Notes: generated from the sequence alone by a model not told the origin. A DNA stretch of 64,000 nucleotides from Pseudomonas sp. P5_109 (GCF_034009455.1 NZ_CP125380.1:2617501-2681500), one strand, 5' to 3'; positions 19,642-28,392 are shown, counted from the first letter of the stretch. Program-made: numbers and translations.

Positions 19642-20242
19642 TCTCAATCGCCGTGAGCCGGCCAGTCCCGGGCCTGATGAGGTGGTGACCCTGATCGTCA
19701 AGCACCGGGTCAAGGCCGGTTTTGAAGTGCCTTATGAAGCCTGGCTGCGCAACATCGTCAAGGTGGCCGCGCAGAACGTCGGGCACCTGGGGGTGGATGT
19801 GGTGCGCGGTAAAAACTCCGGCCTCGACACCTACACCTGCGTGCTGCGTTTTTGCTCGACCGAGGCGATGCAGCGCTGGCTCGATTCGCCGCAACGCCAG
19901 GAACTGGTGAGAGAAGCCGCGCCGATGCTGGCCGATGGCGACCAGACCGAGGTCAATCCGCTCAACGAGTTCTGGTTCTCGCCCCAGGCCGAAGCCAGTA
20001 CGCCACCGCCGCGCTGGAAGCAGGCCGTGGTGACGCTGCTGGTGATCCTGCCGCACACCTTGCTGGTACCGCTGCTCTGGGGTCCGCTGCTTGGGCTCAA
20101 CAGCTTTCTTTCCAGCTACGTGGTGGCCACGTTCCTGATCACCCTGACCATCGTGCTGTCGGTGGTTTACCTCTTCATGCCCATGGCGACGCGCCTGTTC
20201 GCGCCCTGGCTGTCTCCCGCTACTTTGCACGAGGAACCGTGA
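19634..20242 (+). CDS. Antibiotic biosynthesis monooxygenase-domain membrane protein
   Basis: From the ATG at 19634 the product has 202 residues. Residues 15-110 form an ABM ferredoxin-like domain (VVTLIVKHRVKAGFE, then VDVVRGKNSGLDTYTCVLRF), and residues 130-190 contain two transmembrane helices. ABM proteins with such a membrane tail are annotated in many proteobacteria but not functionally defined. Start and stop overlap the genes on either side, so expression is coupled with DoxX and the amidohydrolase. Confidence 0.82.
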   Translation: MSDLNRREPASPGPDEVVTLIVKHRVKAGFEVPYEAWLRNIVKVAAQNVGHLGVDVVRGKNSGLDTYTCVLRFCSTEAMQRWLDSPQRQELVREAAPMLADGDQTEVNPLNEFWFSPQAEASTPPPRWKQAVVTLLVILPHTLLVPLLWGPLLGLNSFLSSYVVATFLITLTIVLSVVYLFMPMATRLFAPWLSPATLHEEP

Positions 20243-22080
20243 TGAACGCCGATCTGATTCTGTTCAATGGTCAATTCCATACTGTTGATCGCGAAAAACC
20301 GCTCGCCAGCGCCGTGGCGATCAGCGACGGGCGTTTTGTCGCGGTCGGCAGCGATGCCGAAGCCATGGCCTTGCGTGGTTCAGGCACACAAGTGATCGAT
20401 CTCAAGGGGCGTTGCGTGATCCCCGGGCTCAACGACTCGCACTTGCACTTGATTCGCGGCGGCTTGAACTACAACCTCGAACTGCGCTGGGAAGGCGTGC
20501 CGTCCCTGGCCGACGCCTTGCGCATGCTCAAGGACCAGGCCGACCGTACGCCGACGCCGCAGTGGGTGCGGGTGGTCGGTGGCTGGAACGAATTCCAGTT
20601 CGCCGAAAAGCGCATGCCAACGCTCGCAGAACTCAATCAGGCCGCGCCAGACACCCCGGTGTTCGTGCTGCACCTGTATGACCGTGCCTTGCTCAACCGC
20701 GCCGCGTTGCGTGTCGCCGGTTACACCCGTGACACGCCGAACCCGCCGGGTGGCGAGATCGTGCGTGATGCCAAGGGTGAGCCGACCGGCATGCTGGTGG
20801 CGCGGCCCAACGCGATGATCTTGTATTCAACGCTGGCCAAGGGGCCGAAGCTGCCGCTGGAGTATCAGGTCAACTCGACCCGTCAGTTCATGCGTGAACT
20901 CAATCGCCTGGGCTTGACCAGCGCCATCGATGCCGGCGGCGGTTTCCAGAATTACCCAGACGATTACCAGGTGATCGAACAGTTGGCGAAGGATGAGCAA
21001 CTGACCGTGCGCATCGCCTACAACCTGTTCACCCAGAAGCCCAAGGAAGAGTTGACCGACTTCAAGAACTGGACCGGCAGCGTGAAGCTGCACCAGGGCG
21101 ATGATTATCTGCGGCACAACGGCGCCGGGGAAATGCTGGTGTTCTCGGCGGCGGACTTCGAAGACTTTCTCGAACCACGCCCGGACCTGCCGCAAACCAT
21201 GGAGGCCGAGCTGGAGCCGGTGGTGCGCCACCTGGTCGAGCAACGCTGGCCGTTTCGTTTGCACGCCACCTACAACGAATCCATCAGCCGCATGCTCGAC
21301 GTGTTCGAGAAGGTCAATCGCGACATTCCATTCAACGGCTTGCCGTGGTTTTTCGACCACGCCGAAACCATCACCCCGCAGAACATCGAGCGGGTGAGGG
21401 CGCTGGGCGGCGGCATTGCGATTCAGGATCGCATGGCGTTCCAGGGAGAGTATTTCGTCGAGCGTTACGGCGCGAAAGCCGCCGAAGCCACGCCGCCGAT
21501 CAAACGCATGCTGGCCGAGGGTGTGCCGGTCGGTGCCGGTACCGACGCCACGCGAGTATCGAGCTACAACCCGTGGACCTCGCTGTACTGGATGGTCAGC
21601 GGCCGCACCGTCGGCGGCATGGAGTTGCACGCCGAAGGCCTTTCGCGGCTGACCGCGCTGGAACTGTTCACCCATGGCAGCGCCTGGTTCTCGTCGGAGC
21701 AAGGCAAGAAGGGCCAGATCAAGGTCGGGCAACTGGCCGACGTCGCCGCCCTCAGCGCGGATTTCTTCAGCGTCGATGAAGAGGCGATCAAGTGGATCGA
21801 GTCGGTGTTGACCGTGGTCGGCGGCAAGGTGGTGTACGGCGCCGGTGATTTCGAGAAGCTTGGGCCAGCCAGCGTGCCGGTGCTGCCGGACTGGTCGCCG
21901 GTGGTGAAAGTGCCGGGCCACTGGCGCCCGACGTCGCCGATGCAGGCCCAGGTTCACCACTGCAGCGGGCCGTGCGCGGTGCATTCCCACAGCCATGAAC
22001 GGGCACGCCTGTCGAACGCGCCGGTCAGCGATTTCGCCGGTTTCTGGGGCGCCTTTGGCTGCTCGTGTTTTGCCTTCTGA
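20242..22080 (+). CDS. YtcJ-like metal-dependent amidohydrolase
   Basis: The 612-residue protein starts at an ATG overlapping the preceding stop. It has the amidohydrolase metal motif GLNDSHLHL near residues 64-72, a later His in WFFDHAETI and the Asp in GAGTDATRVSSYNPW. It belongs to the amidohydro_3/YtcJ group. Its C terminus is unusual: after residue 570 it has a Cys/His-rich tail (HHCSGPCAVHSHSHERA and FGCSCFAF). The operon continues with an isochorismatase-like hydrolase after a GC-rich hairpin. The substrate is unknown. Confidence 0.87.
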   Translation: MNADLILFNGQFHTVDREKPLASAVAISDGRFVAVGSDAEAMALRGSGTQVIDLKGRCVIPGLNDSHLHLIRGGLNYNLELRWEGVPSLADALRMLKDQADRTPTPQWVRVVGGWNEFQFAEKRMPTLAELNQAAPDTPVFVLHLYDRALLNRAALRVAGYTRDTPNPPGGEIVRDAKGEPTGMLVARPNAMILYSTLAKGPKLPLEYQVNSTRQFMRELNRLGLTSAIDAGGGFQNYPDDYQVIEQLAKDEQLTVRIAYNLFTQKPKEELTDFKNWTGSVKLHQGDDYLRHNGAGEMLVFSAADFEDFLEPRPDLPQTMEAELEPVVRHLVEQRWPFRLHATYNESISRMLDVFEKVNRDIPFNGLPWFFDHAETITPQNIERVRALGGGIAIQDRMAFQGEYFVERYGAKAAEATPPIKRMLAEGVPVGAGTDATRVSSYNPWTSLYWMVSGRTVGGMELHAEGLSRLTALELFTHGSAWFSSEQGKKGQIKVGQLADVAALSADFFSVDEEAIKWIESVLTVVGGKVVYGAGDFEKLGPASVPVLPDWSPVVKVPGHWRPTSPMQAQVHHCSGPCAVHSHSHERARLSNAPVSDFAGFWGAFGCSCFAF

Positions 22081-22149
22081 CGAATTCAAAAAAGCGCCGG
22101 CCCAGCAGGGCGGCGCTGACTGCAATAACCATCCATCAAGGAGTTTCCA

Positions 22150-22776
22150 ATGAGCAACGTTCCATACAAACGCCTGAACAAAGACGATGCCGTGGTACTG
22201 CTGGTCGACCACCAGACCGGTCTGATCTCGCTGGTGCAGGATTTCACCCCCAACGAGTTCAAGAACAACGTGCTGGCGCTGGGCGACATCGCCAAGTTCT
22301 TCAAACTGCCGACCATCCTCACCACCAGTTTCGACAGCGGCCCGAACGGCCCGATCGTGCCGGAGCTCAAGGCGCAGTTCCCGGACGCGCCGTTCATTGC
22401 CCGTCCCGGCCAGATCAACGCCTGGGACAACGAAGACTTCGTCAAGGCGATCAAGGCCACCGGTCGCAAGCAACTGATCATCGCCGGTGTGGTGACCGAC
22501 GTGTGCGTGGCGTTCCCGACCCTGTCGGCCATTGCCGAAGGTTTTGACGTGTTTGTGGTGACCGACGCTTCCGGCACCTTCAACACTACCGTGCAACAAG
22601 CGGCCTGGGCACGCATGTCGGCCGCCGGTGCGCAACTGTTGAACTGGTTCTCCGTGGCCTGCGAGCTGCAAGGCGACTGGCGCAACGACATGGAAGGCCT
22701 GGCCAACCTGCTGTCGGAACGCCTGCCGAACTATCGCAACCTGATCAACAGCTACACCAAGTTTACTGCCCAATAA
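22150..22776 (+). CDS. Isochorismatase-family hydrolase (YcaC-like)
   Basis: The 208-residue protein opens MSNVPYKRLNKDDAVVLLVD and shows the cysteine-hydrolase triad: Asp in LLVDHQTG (near residue 20), a Lys near 100 and the nucleophile Cys in VVTDVCVAFPTLSA (near 118). It matches YcaC-type hydrolases of unknown substrate. It follows the amidohydrolase after 69 bases containing a hairpin (22092-22120) with no T-run, and has its own AAGGAG Shine-Dalgarno. Together with DoxX, the ABM protein and the amidohydrolase it suggests breakdown of an amide or N-containing compound (inference). Confidence 0.88.
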   Translation: MSNVPYKRLNKDDAVVLLVDHQTGLISLVQDFTPNEFKNNVLALGDIAKFFKLPTILTTSFDSGPNGPIVPELKAQFPDAPFIARPGQINAWDNEDFVKAIKATGRKQLIIAGVVTDVCVAFPTLSAIAEGFDVFVVTDASGTFNTTVQQAAWARMSAAGAQLLNWFSVACELQGDWRNDMEGLANLLSERLPNYRNLINSYTKFTAQ

Positions 22777-22784
22777 TCGCAAAA

Positions 22785-22879
22785 CCTGTGGGAGCGGGCT
22801 TGCTCGCGAAGGCGTCATGACAGTCAGCATTGATGTTGCCTGGACCACCGCTTTCGCGAGCAAGCCCGCTCCCACAGGG
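22785..22879. repeat. REP inverted pair (GTGGGAGCGGGCTTGCTCGCGA family)
   Basis: Opposed cores enclose about 50 bases between the convergent isochorismatase and mechanosensitive channel genes. Confidence 0.9.
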
Positions 22880-22897
22880 TTTTGTGTGAGCAGTGGA

Positions 22898-24325
22898 TCA
22901 GCGGTTCTGCAACCAGCTTAAAAACCCACCTTTCCTGACCACCACCGGTTTGGCCATCAACGCCAACCGGCTGTTCTGCTGGCGCACCGCTTGCAGCTTG
23001 TTCAACGCCCGGTCGACTTCCCGTCGTTGCTCCATGCAACTGCGGGTCAGGGATTTGTCGAGGCGGTAGATGATGCTTGAGGTCATGGCGGTGAACCGTG
23101 CCTGGGACGGCGTGTCGGCGAGGATGCTTTGTTCGCCCATGACTTCGCTCGGCCCCATGCGTCCCGCTTCGATCTGCATGCTGCCGTCGGGGACAGTAGC
23201 GCTCACCACGCCAGTGGCGATGACGAACAGGCTGTCCGGCACTTCATCCAGATCCAGCACCACCTCACCGGCCGCGTATTGCTGCGCCACCATGTTCTGG
23301 GCCAGGCGATCACGTTCCTCGGCACTCAGGGAGCGGAAGATTTTCACCTCATCGAGCAAGGCCCGTGCGCGGGTCGACGGCTCGATCACGCCATCGGGCT
23401 GCCGGGAGATGCCCGCCGCTTCGAGGTGCCGATGGGCCAGGTCGAACAGTTGATTGCGCACTTCGCCCTTTTTACCCAGTTCGGCGATGAAGCCGCTGGC
23501 CACGTATTCGGACAGGGTTTCGCCGGCTTCCTTGAGCACGGCTTTCGGCGGCGGATCGAGCAGTAGGCTGCTGCTGCCCTGAAGGGTGCGCTCCAAGGCA
23601 TCGAGCACCCGACGCGGGCGGATGTGGTTGGGCACCTGGATACTGATCGACACCCCGTGCAGGTTGGTCGGGCGGCTGAGGTTGACGATCTTCGCCTTGG
23701 CTGCCACCGAGTTCGGCACCACTGCCGTGCTGCCGGCGCTGGTCAGCAAATGGGTGGCCCGCCAGTCGATGTCCAGCACCTTGCCTTCAACGCCATCGAT
23801 GGAAACCCAGTCATCGACCTGATACGGCTTGGTAGTGTTGAGCACGATGCCGGAGAACACATCGCTCAAGGTGCTCTGCAATGCCAGACCCACGACGATG
23901 GCGACGACGCCGGAGGTCGCCAGCAAACCTTTCACCGGCAGCTCCAGCACGTAGCCGGCGGCGGCCACGACGGCAGCCAGGAACACCAATGCGCCGATGA
24001 CATCCTGCAACAGCCGGCCGCTATGGCCGATGCGTCGCATCAGGACCAGGCCGATCACTTCGGTGAGCACCCGCGCGGCATACAACCACCAGAGAATCCC
24101 CAGCGCCGTGGCCCCTAGCTGCGCCACGCGATCATCGGCAAACAAGGGCGCCTGCAACGGGCTGACGCCGGCGTTGATGATCACCGCGCTGAACAGCAGG
24201 AACAGCGCCAGACGCACACCGATCCGGATGACGCGATGCTTGAACGGCGCGAGGTGCCAGAGCAGGGCGTCGATGGCCAGCAGCAGCGCGCTCAGGGAGA
24301 GCAGGTGACCGAGGAGAAAGGACAT
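22898..24325 (-). CDS. MscS-type mechanosensitive channel with cyclic-nucleotide-binding domain
   Basis: The start at 24325 gives 475 residues. Residues 1-170 contain about four membrane helices; the MscS core follows (LLATSGVVAIVVGLALQST, then VDDWVSIDGVEGKVLDIDWR). Residues about 330-450 form a cNMP-binding fold (LAQNMVAQQYAAGEVVLDLDE, VMGEQSILADTPSQARFTA). Bacterial channels with this layout (bCNG type) can be gated by cyclic nucleotides and often respond weakly to tension. The upstream side carries a REP pair, then a divergent LysR gene. Confidence 0.88.
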   Translation of the reverse strand: MSFLLGHLLSLSALLLAIDALLWHLAPFKHRVIRIGVRLALFLLFSAVIINAGVSPLQAPLFADDRVAQLGATALGILWWLYAARVLTEVIGLVLMRRIGHSGRLLQDVIGALVFLAAVVAAAGYVLELPVKGLLATSGVVAIVVGLALQSTLSDVFSGIVLNTTKPYQVDDWVSIDGVEGKVLDIDWRATHLLTSAGSTAVVPNSVAAKAKIVNLSRPTNLHGVSISIQVPNHIRPRRVLDALERTLQGSSSLLLDPPPKAVLKEAGETLSEYVASGFIAELGKKGEVRNQLFDLAHRHLEAAGISRQPDGVIEPSTRARALLDEVKIFRSLSAEERDRLAQNMVAQQYAAGEVVLDLDEVPDSLFVIATGVVSATVPDGSMQIEAGRMGPSEVMGEQSILADTPSQARFTAMTSSIIYRLDKSLTRSCMEQRREVDRALNKLQAVRQQNSRLALMAKPVVVRKGGFLSWLQNR

Positions 24326-24370
24326 GGGGATGCTCCGGTAGAAATGAGGTCGCGCAGGTGGCAAGCGCTT

Positions 24371-24486
24371 TTGTGGCGAGGGAGCTTGCTCCCGCTTGAG
24401 TGCGCAGCACTCACAAGAACGGCATTGACTGCGAGGATTTTGGGGCCGCTGCGCAGCCCAGCGGGAGCAAGCTCCCTCGCCACAAA
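24371..24486. repeat. REP inverted pair (GTGGCGAGGGAGCTTGCTCC family)
   Basis: TGGCGAGGGAGCTTGCTCCC and its inverse enclose about 75 bases with GCGCAG motifs, upstream of the channel gene. Confidence 0.85.
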
Positions 24487-24594
24487 CAGCGGTGTCGGCA
24501 CATGCCGCTGTGTGGCCCGTGAGCAAAGATTAATAGGATGCCCGTAAGGGAAAAAGCCGCTATAAAGTGTTTGACTGTCAACCGGGATGTGACA

Positions 24595-25491
24595 ATGAAC
24601 CCCTTCGAAGATATGCGTATTTTTTGCCAGGTCATGGACTCCGGCAGCTTCACCGCTGCCGCCGATCAACTGGGGCTGTCCAAGCAGTTTGTCAGCCGCC
24701 GCTTGATGCAACTCGAAGAGCGCCTGGGCGTGCGCTTGCTCAATCGCTCGACCCGGCGACTGGATGTCACGCCGCTTGGGCAGAGTTACTACGAGTCAGC
24801 CTTGCGCCTGCTTAGCGAAGTCGAACAAGTGGAGCAGGGCATCGCCGGCCAGACCACCGAGCCTCGCGGGACCATTCGTGCGAGTGCGCCGCTGTCGTTC
24901 GCGCTGGCGCATCTTGGGTGCCTGTTGCCGGTGTTTTTGCAGCGCTATCGCGACGTGACCGTGGAGATGGATTTAAGCGATCGCCCCGTGGATTTGCTCG
25001 GTGAAGGTTACGACCTGGCGTTGCGCATTGGCACCCTGGAAGACTCGACACTAATTGCCCGACGCATTGCCTCGATTGAACGGGTGTACTGCGCAAGCCC
25101 CGCGTACCTGGCCGAGCGCGGCACACCGCGCAAGCCTGAGGATTTGCACGGTCATGACTGCCTGCCGTACGGCCATGGTCGCCAGGTGCAATGGCGTTTT
25201 GCGGGGCAGGGCAAGCCCTTGAGCGTCAATGTCAGCGGGCGAATGCGGGTCAACAACGGTGAGTTGCTCAAGGACGCGGCCATCGCCGGCCTGGGGATCA
25301 CGTATTTGCCGACGTTCATTGTCGGCTCGGCCCTGAAGGATGGACGGCTGGTGGAAGTGCTGGGGGATTTGCGGCCGGAGCCGCTGACGTTGTCGGCGGT
25401 CTATCCGCAACACCGGCAGAGTTCGCGGCCGGTGCAGGCGCTGGTTGAGTTTTTGCGCGAGGAACTGGATCAGTCTGGGGGTGGGTTGTAG
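24595..25491 (+). CDS. LysR family transcriptional regulator
   Basis: The 298-residue protein begins MNPFEDMRIFCQVMDSGSFT, with the LysR helix-turn-helix AAADQLGLSKQFVSRRLMQL, and has a complete effector domain. It falls in the large DmlR/CrgA-like branch that often represses or activates a divergent enzyme gene. The divergent neighbour is the channel gene, 269 bases away across a REP pair, so the real target is uncertain. An alternative upstream start at 24538 is less likely. Confidence 0.88.
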   Translation: MNPFEDMRIFCQVMDSGSFTAAADQLGLSKQFVSRRLMQLEERLGVRLLNRSTRRLDVTPLGQSYYESALRLLSEVEQVEQGIAGQTTEPRGTIRASAPLSFALAHLGCLLPVFLQRYRDVTVEMDLSDRPVDLLGEGYDLALRIGTLEDSTLIARRIASIERVYCASPAYLAERGTPRKPEDLHGHDCLPYGHGRQVQWRFAGQGKPLSVNVSGRMRVNNGELLKDAAIAGLGITYLPTFIVGSALKDGRLVEVLGDLRPEPLTLSAVYPQHRQSSRPVQALVEFLREELDQSGGGL

Positions 25492-25509
25492 AGCAACTCA
25501 CAACATCCA

Positions 25510-25602
25510 GTGTGGGAGCGGGCTTGCTCGCGAAGGCGGTGTGTCATTGAGCATTGATCTCGACTGACACACCGCCTTCGCGAGCAAGCCCGCTCCCACA
25601 GG
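25510..25602. repeat. REP inverted pair (GTGGGAGCGGGCTTGCTCGCGA family)
   Basis: Opposed cores lie between the convergent LysR and glycine-rich protein genes. Confidence 0.9.
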
Positions 25603-25631
25603 GTCTTGTGTTGTAAGGGAATCAGTGGGAA

Positions 25632-26237
25632 TCAGGTCCTTTTGTCATCGCCGGGCTGGGCATGGACACCACGGTCATCGCCAGGCTCGCCATTGGCGTG
25701 GACGCCACGATCATCGCCGATTTCGCCATTGGCGTGGACGCCACGGTCGTCGCCAGGCTCGCCATTGGCATGGACGCCATGGTCATCGCCGGGCTCGCCG
25801 TTGGCATGGACGCCATGGTCATCCCCGGGTTCATCATGGGTGCCGTTGCGCCCTGAAGACGAAACCGCTCCGGAGTGGCTCGAACCGCTGTTGGCACTGC
25901 CATGGCCGCTGTTGTTGCCATGGTCGCCGCTGTGGCCGCTGCCGCTGTTGCCGCCGCTACCACCGTTGCCACCACTGCCGTTTCCGCCGTGACTGCCGCC
26001 ACCGCCGCCGCCATTACCACCGCCATTGCCTCCACCACCGCCTCCACTGCCACCGCCGCCGCCACCGCCACCTCCATTGCCGCCGCCGCCACCACTACCG
26101 CCACCCCCACCGCCACCGCCACCCCCATCCTTGGCCTGAGCACTGGATACCCCGGACAAGCTGTCCGGAATCAATACGGTAGACGCCGACAGAACCGCGC
26201 CAATAGCTACTGCTAGTAAAAGCTTATTGATGTGCAT
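25632..26237 (-). CDS. Secreted glycine-rich protein with His/Asp 12-residue repeats
   Basis: The 201-residue protein has a clear signal peptide (MHINKLLLAVAIGAVLSAST, cleavage probably after SSAQA near residue 35), then a long run of Gly with Ser and Asn (residues 37-100), a Gly/Ser/His segment, and five copies of a 12-residue unit of the form EPGDD(H/R)GVHANG. I recognise no enzyme domain. The repeats bring regular Asp and His, which could bind metal ions. The gene lies at the left edge of the manganese oxidase / secretion region, so it may be an exported matrix protein (inference). Confidence 0.65.
   Translation of the reverse strand: MHINKLLLAVAIGAVLSASTVLIPDSLSGVSSAQAKDGGGGGGGGGGSGGGGGNGGGGGGGGGSGGGGGGNGGGNGGGGGGSHGGNGSGGNGGSGGNSGSGHSGDHGNNSGHGSANSGSSHSGAVSSSGRNGTHDEPGDDHGVHANGEPGDDHGVHANGEPGDDRGVHANGEIGDDRGVHANGEPGDDRGVHAQPGDDKRT
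25650..25830 (-). repeat. 36-bp tandem repeat, five units, coding
   Basis: Five tandem 36-base units encode the 12-residue repeats of the glycine-rich protein. They are very similar to one another, so copy number may vary by slippage. Confidence 0.85.
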
Positions 26238-26597
26238 GTCGTTCTCCGTCTTTTTTATTCAGATTGGAACGTTGATTAACGGTGCAACGTGCTGCTTTTT
26301 TTTTGGCTTTCTCTGGTTTGGAGATCATTTCATTTTCGACCAGGACGCGGTCTCTGTAGGAGCTGGCTTGCCAGCGATGGTCGTTAACGATAACGCGTGT
26401 GAACCGGATAAACGCGGCGCACTTGAGTCCATCGCCGGCAAGCCGGCTCCTACAGGTATTGCGTTATCGGTGTTTCCCGGGATTGCGTGAAGAACCTTTT
26501 TTTCCCCGTGGGAACTTGATAAACACCTCGGCGGACCGATTTATTCAGTCGGTTGTTGAAAACAATGCAACGTGCAGCACGACCCTGTTGCAAAGGG
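26238..26597. other. Intergenic region with REP pair and duplicated promoter-like segment
   Basis: It holds a REP pair of the CTGTAGGAGCTGGCTTGCCA family at 26354-26456. On either side, 26255-26295 and 26541-26580 both read TTATTCAG, then a variable spacer, then TGCAACGTGC. Read on the minus strand these look like TTGCA followed by CTGAATAAA, a weak sigma-70-like arrangement ahead of the glycine-rich gene. No gene is visible. Confidence 0.5.
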
Positions 26598-27794
26598 TCA
26601 GTGAATGCTCGATGCCAGTTCGAAAATCGGGATGTACATCAGGATCACGATCACCCCGATCAACAGGCCGATAAAGGTCATGAGCAGGGGTTCGAACAGC
26701 CGTACGAACCATTCGATCCAGCGACTGATTTCTTCGTCGTAGAAGTCGGCGCTGCGCTCCATCATCTGCCCGAGGTTGCCGGACTGTTCACCGGCGCGCA
26801 GCAGGCGCAGGGACACGGGGGTCACCAGGTGATTGAGTTCCAGCGCGGTCGATAGCGATTGCCCTTCGCGCACCCGTTCGCAGGCCTGGTCCAGCCGGCT
26901 GCGGGAGGCGACGGTGAGCAGGTTGCGCACCATGCCCATGGCGGTGACGAGGGGAATGCCGCCTTGCAGCAAAATTCCCAGGGAACGGTAGAAGCGCGCC
27001 AGCTCATACATGAAGATGCGCTGGTGCACGGCGGGGAGTTTTTCGATCACACGGTCCAGCCCCCGACGAAAGGCCGGTTGGCGCTGGAGCAGGGTGAGGG
27101 CGACGATGATGGCCAGCAAGCCGCCGAAGAACTCGCCTTGATGGGTGTGAAGGAACATGCCGCTGCTCATCAGGATCTGCGACAACCAGGGCAGGTTCGA
27201 CCCCAGCCCTTCGAACACCAGGCTGAAGCGCGGTACGACGTAGCCCATCAGGAACAACACCACGCCGCCTCCCACAACCAGCAACAGCATGGGGTAGATC
27301 GACGCGCTGATGATCTTCTGGCGAACCTCGTCCATGCGCTGTCGGTAGCTGACATAGCGGCCCAGGGCATCGCCCACTGCGCCGGTCTTCTCACTGGACT
27401 GCACCAGCGCCACGTACAAAGGCGGGAACACCGCCGACATCTGGCCCAGGGCCTGGGAAAACGATTTGCCCTCGTACAGCAAGCGCACCAGTTCGCTCAG
27501 GGTTTTGCGGGCTTGTGGCGCGTTTTCCTTTTCCGCCAGGCTTTCCAGCGCATCGATCAACGGCAGGCCGGCGTTGAGCAAGGTGGTCAGTTCCTGGCTG
27601 AACAACACCAGGTTGAACGTCTCGCGCTTGTGCATGCGCAACGCGCGCCAATGGCGCTCGGCGTGCAGGCTGACTACCCGCAGGCCCTGGTCTTCGGCGA
27701 TGCGCCTGGCTTCGCTGTGTCCCGGCGCATCGACGGTCATTGAGATGACACCGGCCTTGCCGACGGCTTTGAGATGAAAGCGCATGGTCGCCAT
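26598..27794 (-). CDS. gspF: Type II secretion system inner membrane protein GspF
   Basis: The 398-residue protein has two T2SSF domains (about residues 65-190 and 270-390), with LFSQELTTLLNAGLPLIDALESLA starting the first and YELARFYRSLGILLQGGIPL the second, and three membrane segments (near 165, 215 and 370). GspF/PilC proteins form the inner-membrane platform that couples the ATPase to pseudopilus assembly. The gene follows gspG with a five-base gap. The matching ATPase, secretin and assembly proteins are encoded 15 kb away on the other strand. Confidence 0.93.
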   Translation of the reverse strand: MATMRFHLKAVGKAGVISMTVDAPGHSEARRIAEDQGLRVVSLHAERHWRALRMHKRETFNLVLFSQELTTLLNAGLPLIDALESLAEKENAPQARKTLSELVRLLYEGKSFSQALGQMSAVFPPLYVALVQSSEKTGAVGDALGRYVSYRQRMDEVRQKIISASIYPMLLLVVGGGVVLFLMGYVVPRFSLVFEGLGSNLPWLSQILMSSGMFLHTHQGEFFGGLLAIIVALTLLQRQPAFRRGLDRVIEKLPAVHQRIFMYELARFYRSLGILLQGGIPLVTAMGMVRNLLTVASRSRLDQACERVREGQSLSTALELNHLVTPVSLRLLRAGEQSGNLGQMMERSADFYDEEISRWIEWFVRLFEPLLMTFIGLLIGVIVILMYIPIFELASSIH

Positions 27795-27799
27795 TCCCG

Positions 27800-28234
27800 T
27801 CAGTTCCAGTTGGTGACTTCGGCGTTCTCGCCTTCGCCGCCGGGTTGGCCGTCCTTGCCCATGGACAACAGGTCGTACTCGCTGTTTTCACCGGGATAGC
27901 GATAGGCGTAGTTGCGGCCCCAAGGGTCTTGCGGGAGTTTTTTCTGCAGGTACGGGCCGGTCCAGCGCGGTTCGTCGGCGGGGGCCGTGACCAGCGCCTG
28001 CAAGCCTTGTTCGGTGGACGGGTAGTGGCCAACTTCCAGGCGGTAAAGGTCCAGGGCTTTGCTCAAGCCTTCTATTTGCGCCTTGGCCACTTTCACTTCG
28101 GAACGGCCCAGTTGGGCGAAATACTTCGGTGCCACGATGCCGGCCAACAGCCCCAGCACCACCAGCACCACCAACAGTTCGAGCAGGGTGAACCCGCTTT
28201 GGGTTCGCCGGGCATTACGCAGATGCTGATTCAT
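27800..28234 (-). CDS. gspG: Major pseudopilin GspG
   Basis: From the start at 28234 the product has 144 residues. The prepilin site is QSGFTLLELLVVLVVLGLLAG, written in part here, with Gly before Phe and Glu at +5. The C-terminal domain shows the GspG hallmarks YPSTEQGLQALV, LPQDPWGRNYAYRYPG and a Ca-binding-type SMGKDGQPGGEGENAE stretch. GspG builds the pseudopilus of type II systems. An upstream in-frame ATG at 28291 is less likely because the Shine-Dalgarno GAGG lies just before 28234. It heads a gspG-gspF operon. Confidence 0.92.
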   Translation of the reverse strand: MNQHLRNARRTQSGFTLLELLVVLVVLGLLAGIVAPKYFAQLGRSEVKVAKAQIEGLSKALDLYRLEVGHYPSTEQGLQALVTAPADEPRWTGPYLQKKLPQDPWGRNYAYRYPGENSEYDLLSMGKDGQPGGEGENAEVTNWN

Positions 28235-28261
28235 GATGACCTCATACAGTCGATAGCGGTT

Positions 28262-28275
28262 GCCATGTAGTTGCC
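28262..28275 (-). promoter_or_regulatory. Possible sigma-54 promoter for gspG-gspF
   Basis: On the minus strand TGGCAACTACATGGCA has GG and GC elements with ten bases between, as in a -24/-12 promoter. The expected start near 28250 leaves only about 16 bases before the gspG start, and TTGCCAT occurs three times here, so the match could be chance. Confidence 0.4.
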
Positions 28276-28352
28276 ATATAGCTGCATGCAATTGCCATGC
28301 TCACCTCTGGTGATCCTTCTGCACCCCGCGTACTACGGGCCTTCCCACTTAC

Positions 28353-28366
28353 GGCACAGTGCTTGC
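28353..28366 (+). promoter_or_regulatory. Sigma-54 promoter for the lytic transglycosylase gene
   Basis: CGGCACAGTGCTTGCG carries GG and GC with exactly ten bases between and the consensus TTGC. Transcription would start near 28378, about 60 bases before the start codon. Confidence 0.6.
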
Positions 28367-28392
28367 GTATGGCTGTTGCACGACTGGCCATT

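Noticed and set aside
20827..22875. A 682-codon minus-strand frame
   Set aside because: Antisense of the amidohydrolase and isochorismatase genes, and it begins inside a REP element.
25650..25830. Regular tandem repeats that could suggest a CRISPR array
   Set aside because: The units are contiguous 36-base in-frame coding repeats without unique spacers, and no cas genes are near.
25632..26237. Glycine-rich protein as a curlin (CsgA/CsgB) homologue
   Set aside because: It lacks the SxxxxQxGxxNxAxxxQ curlin repeats; a role as export substrate is kept only as a hypothesis.
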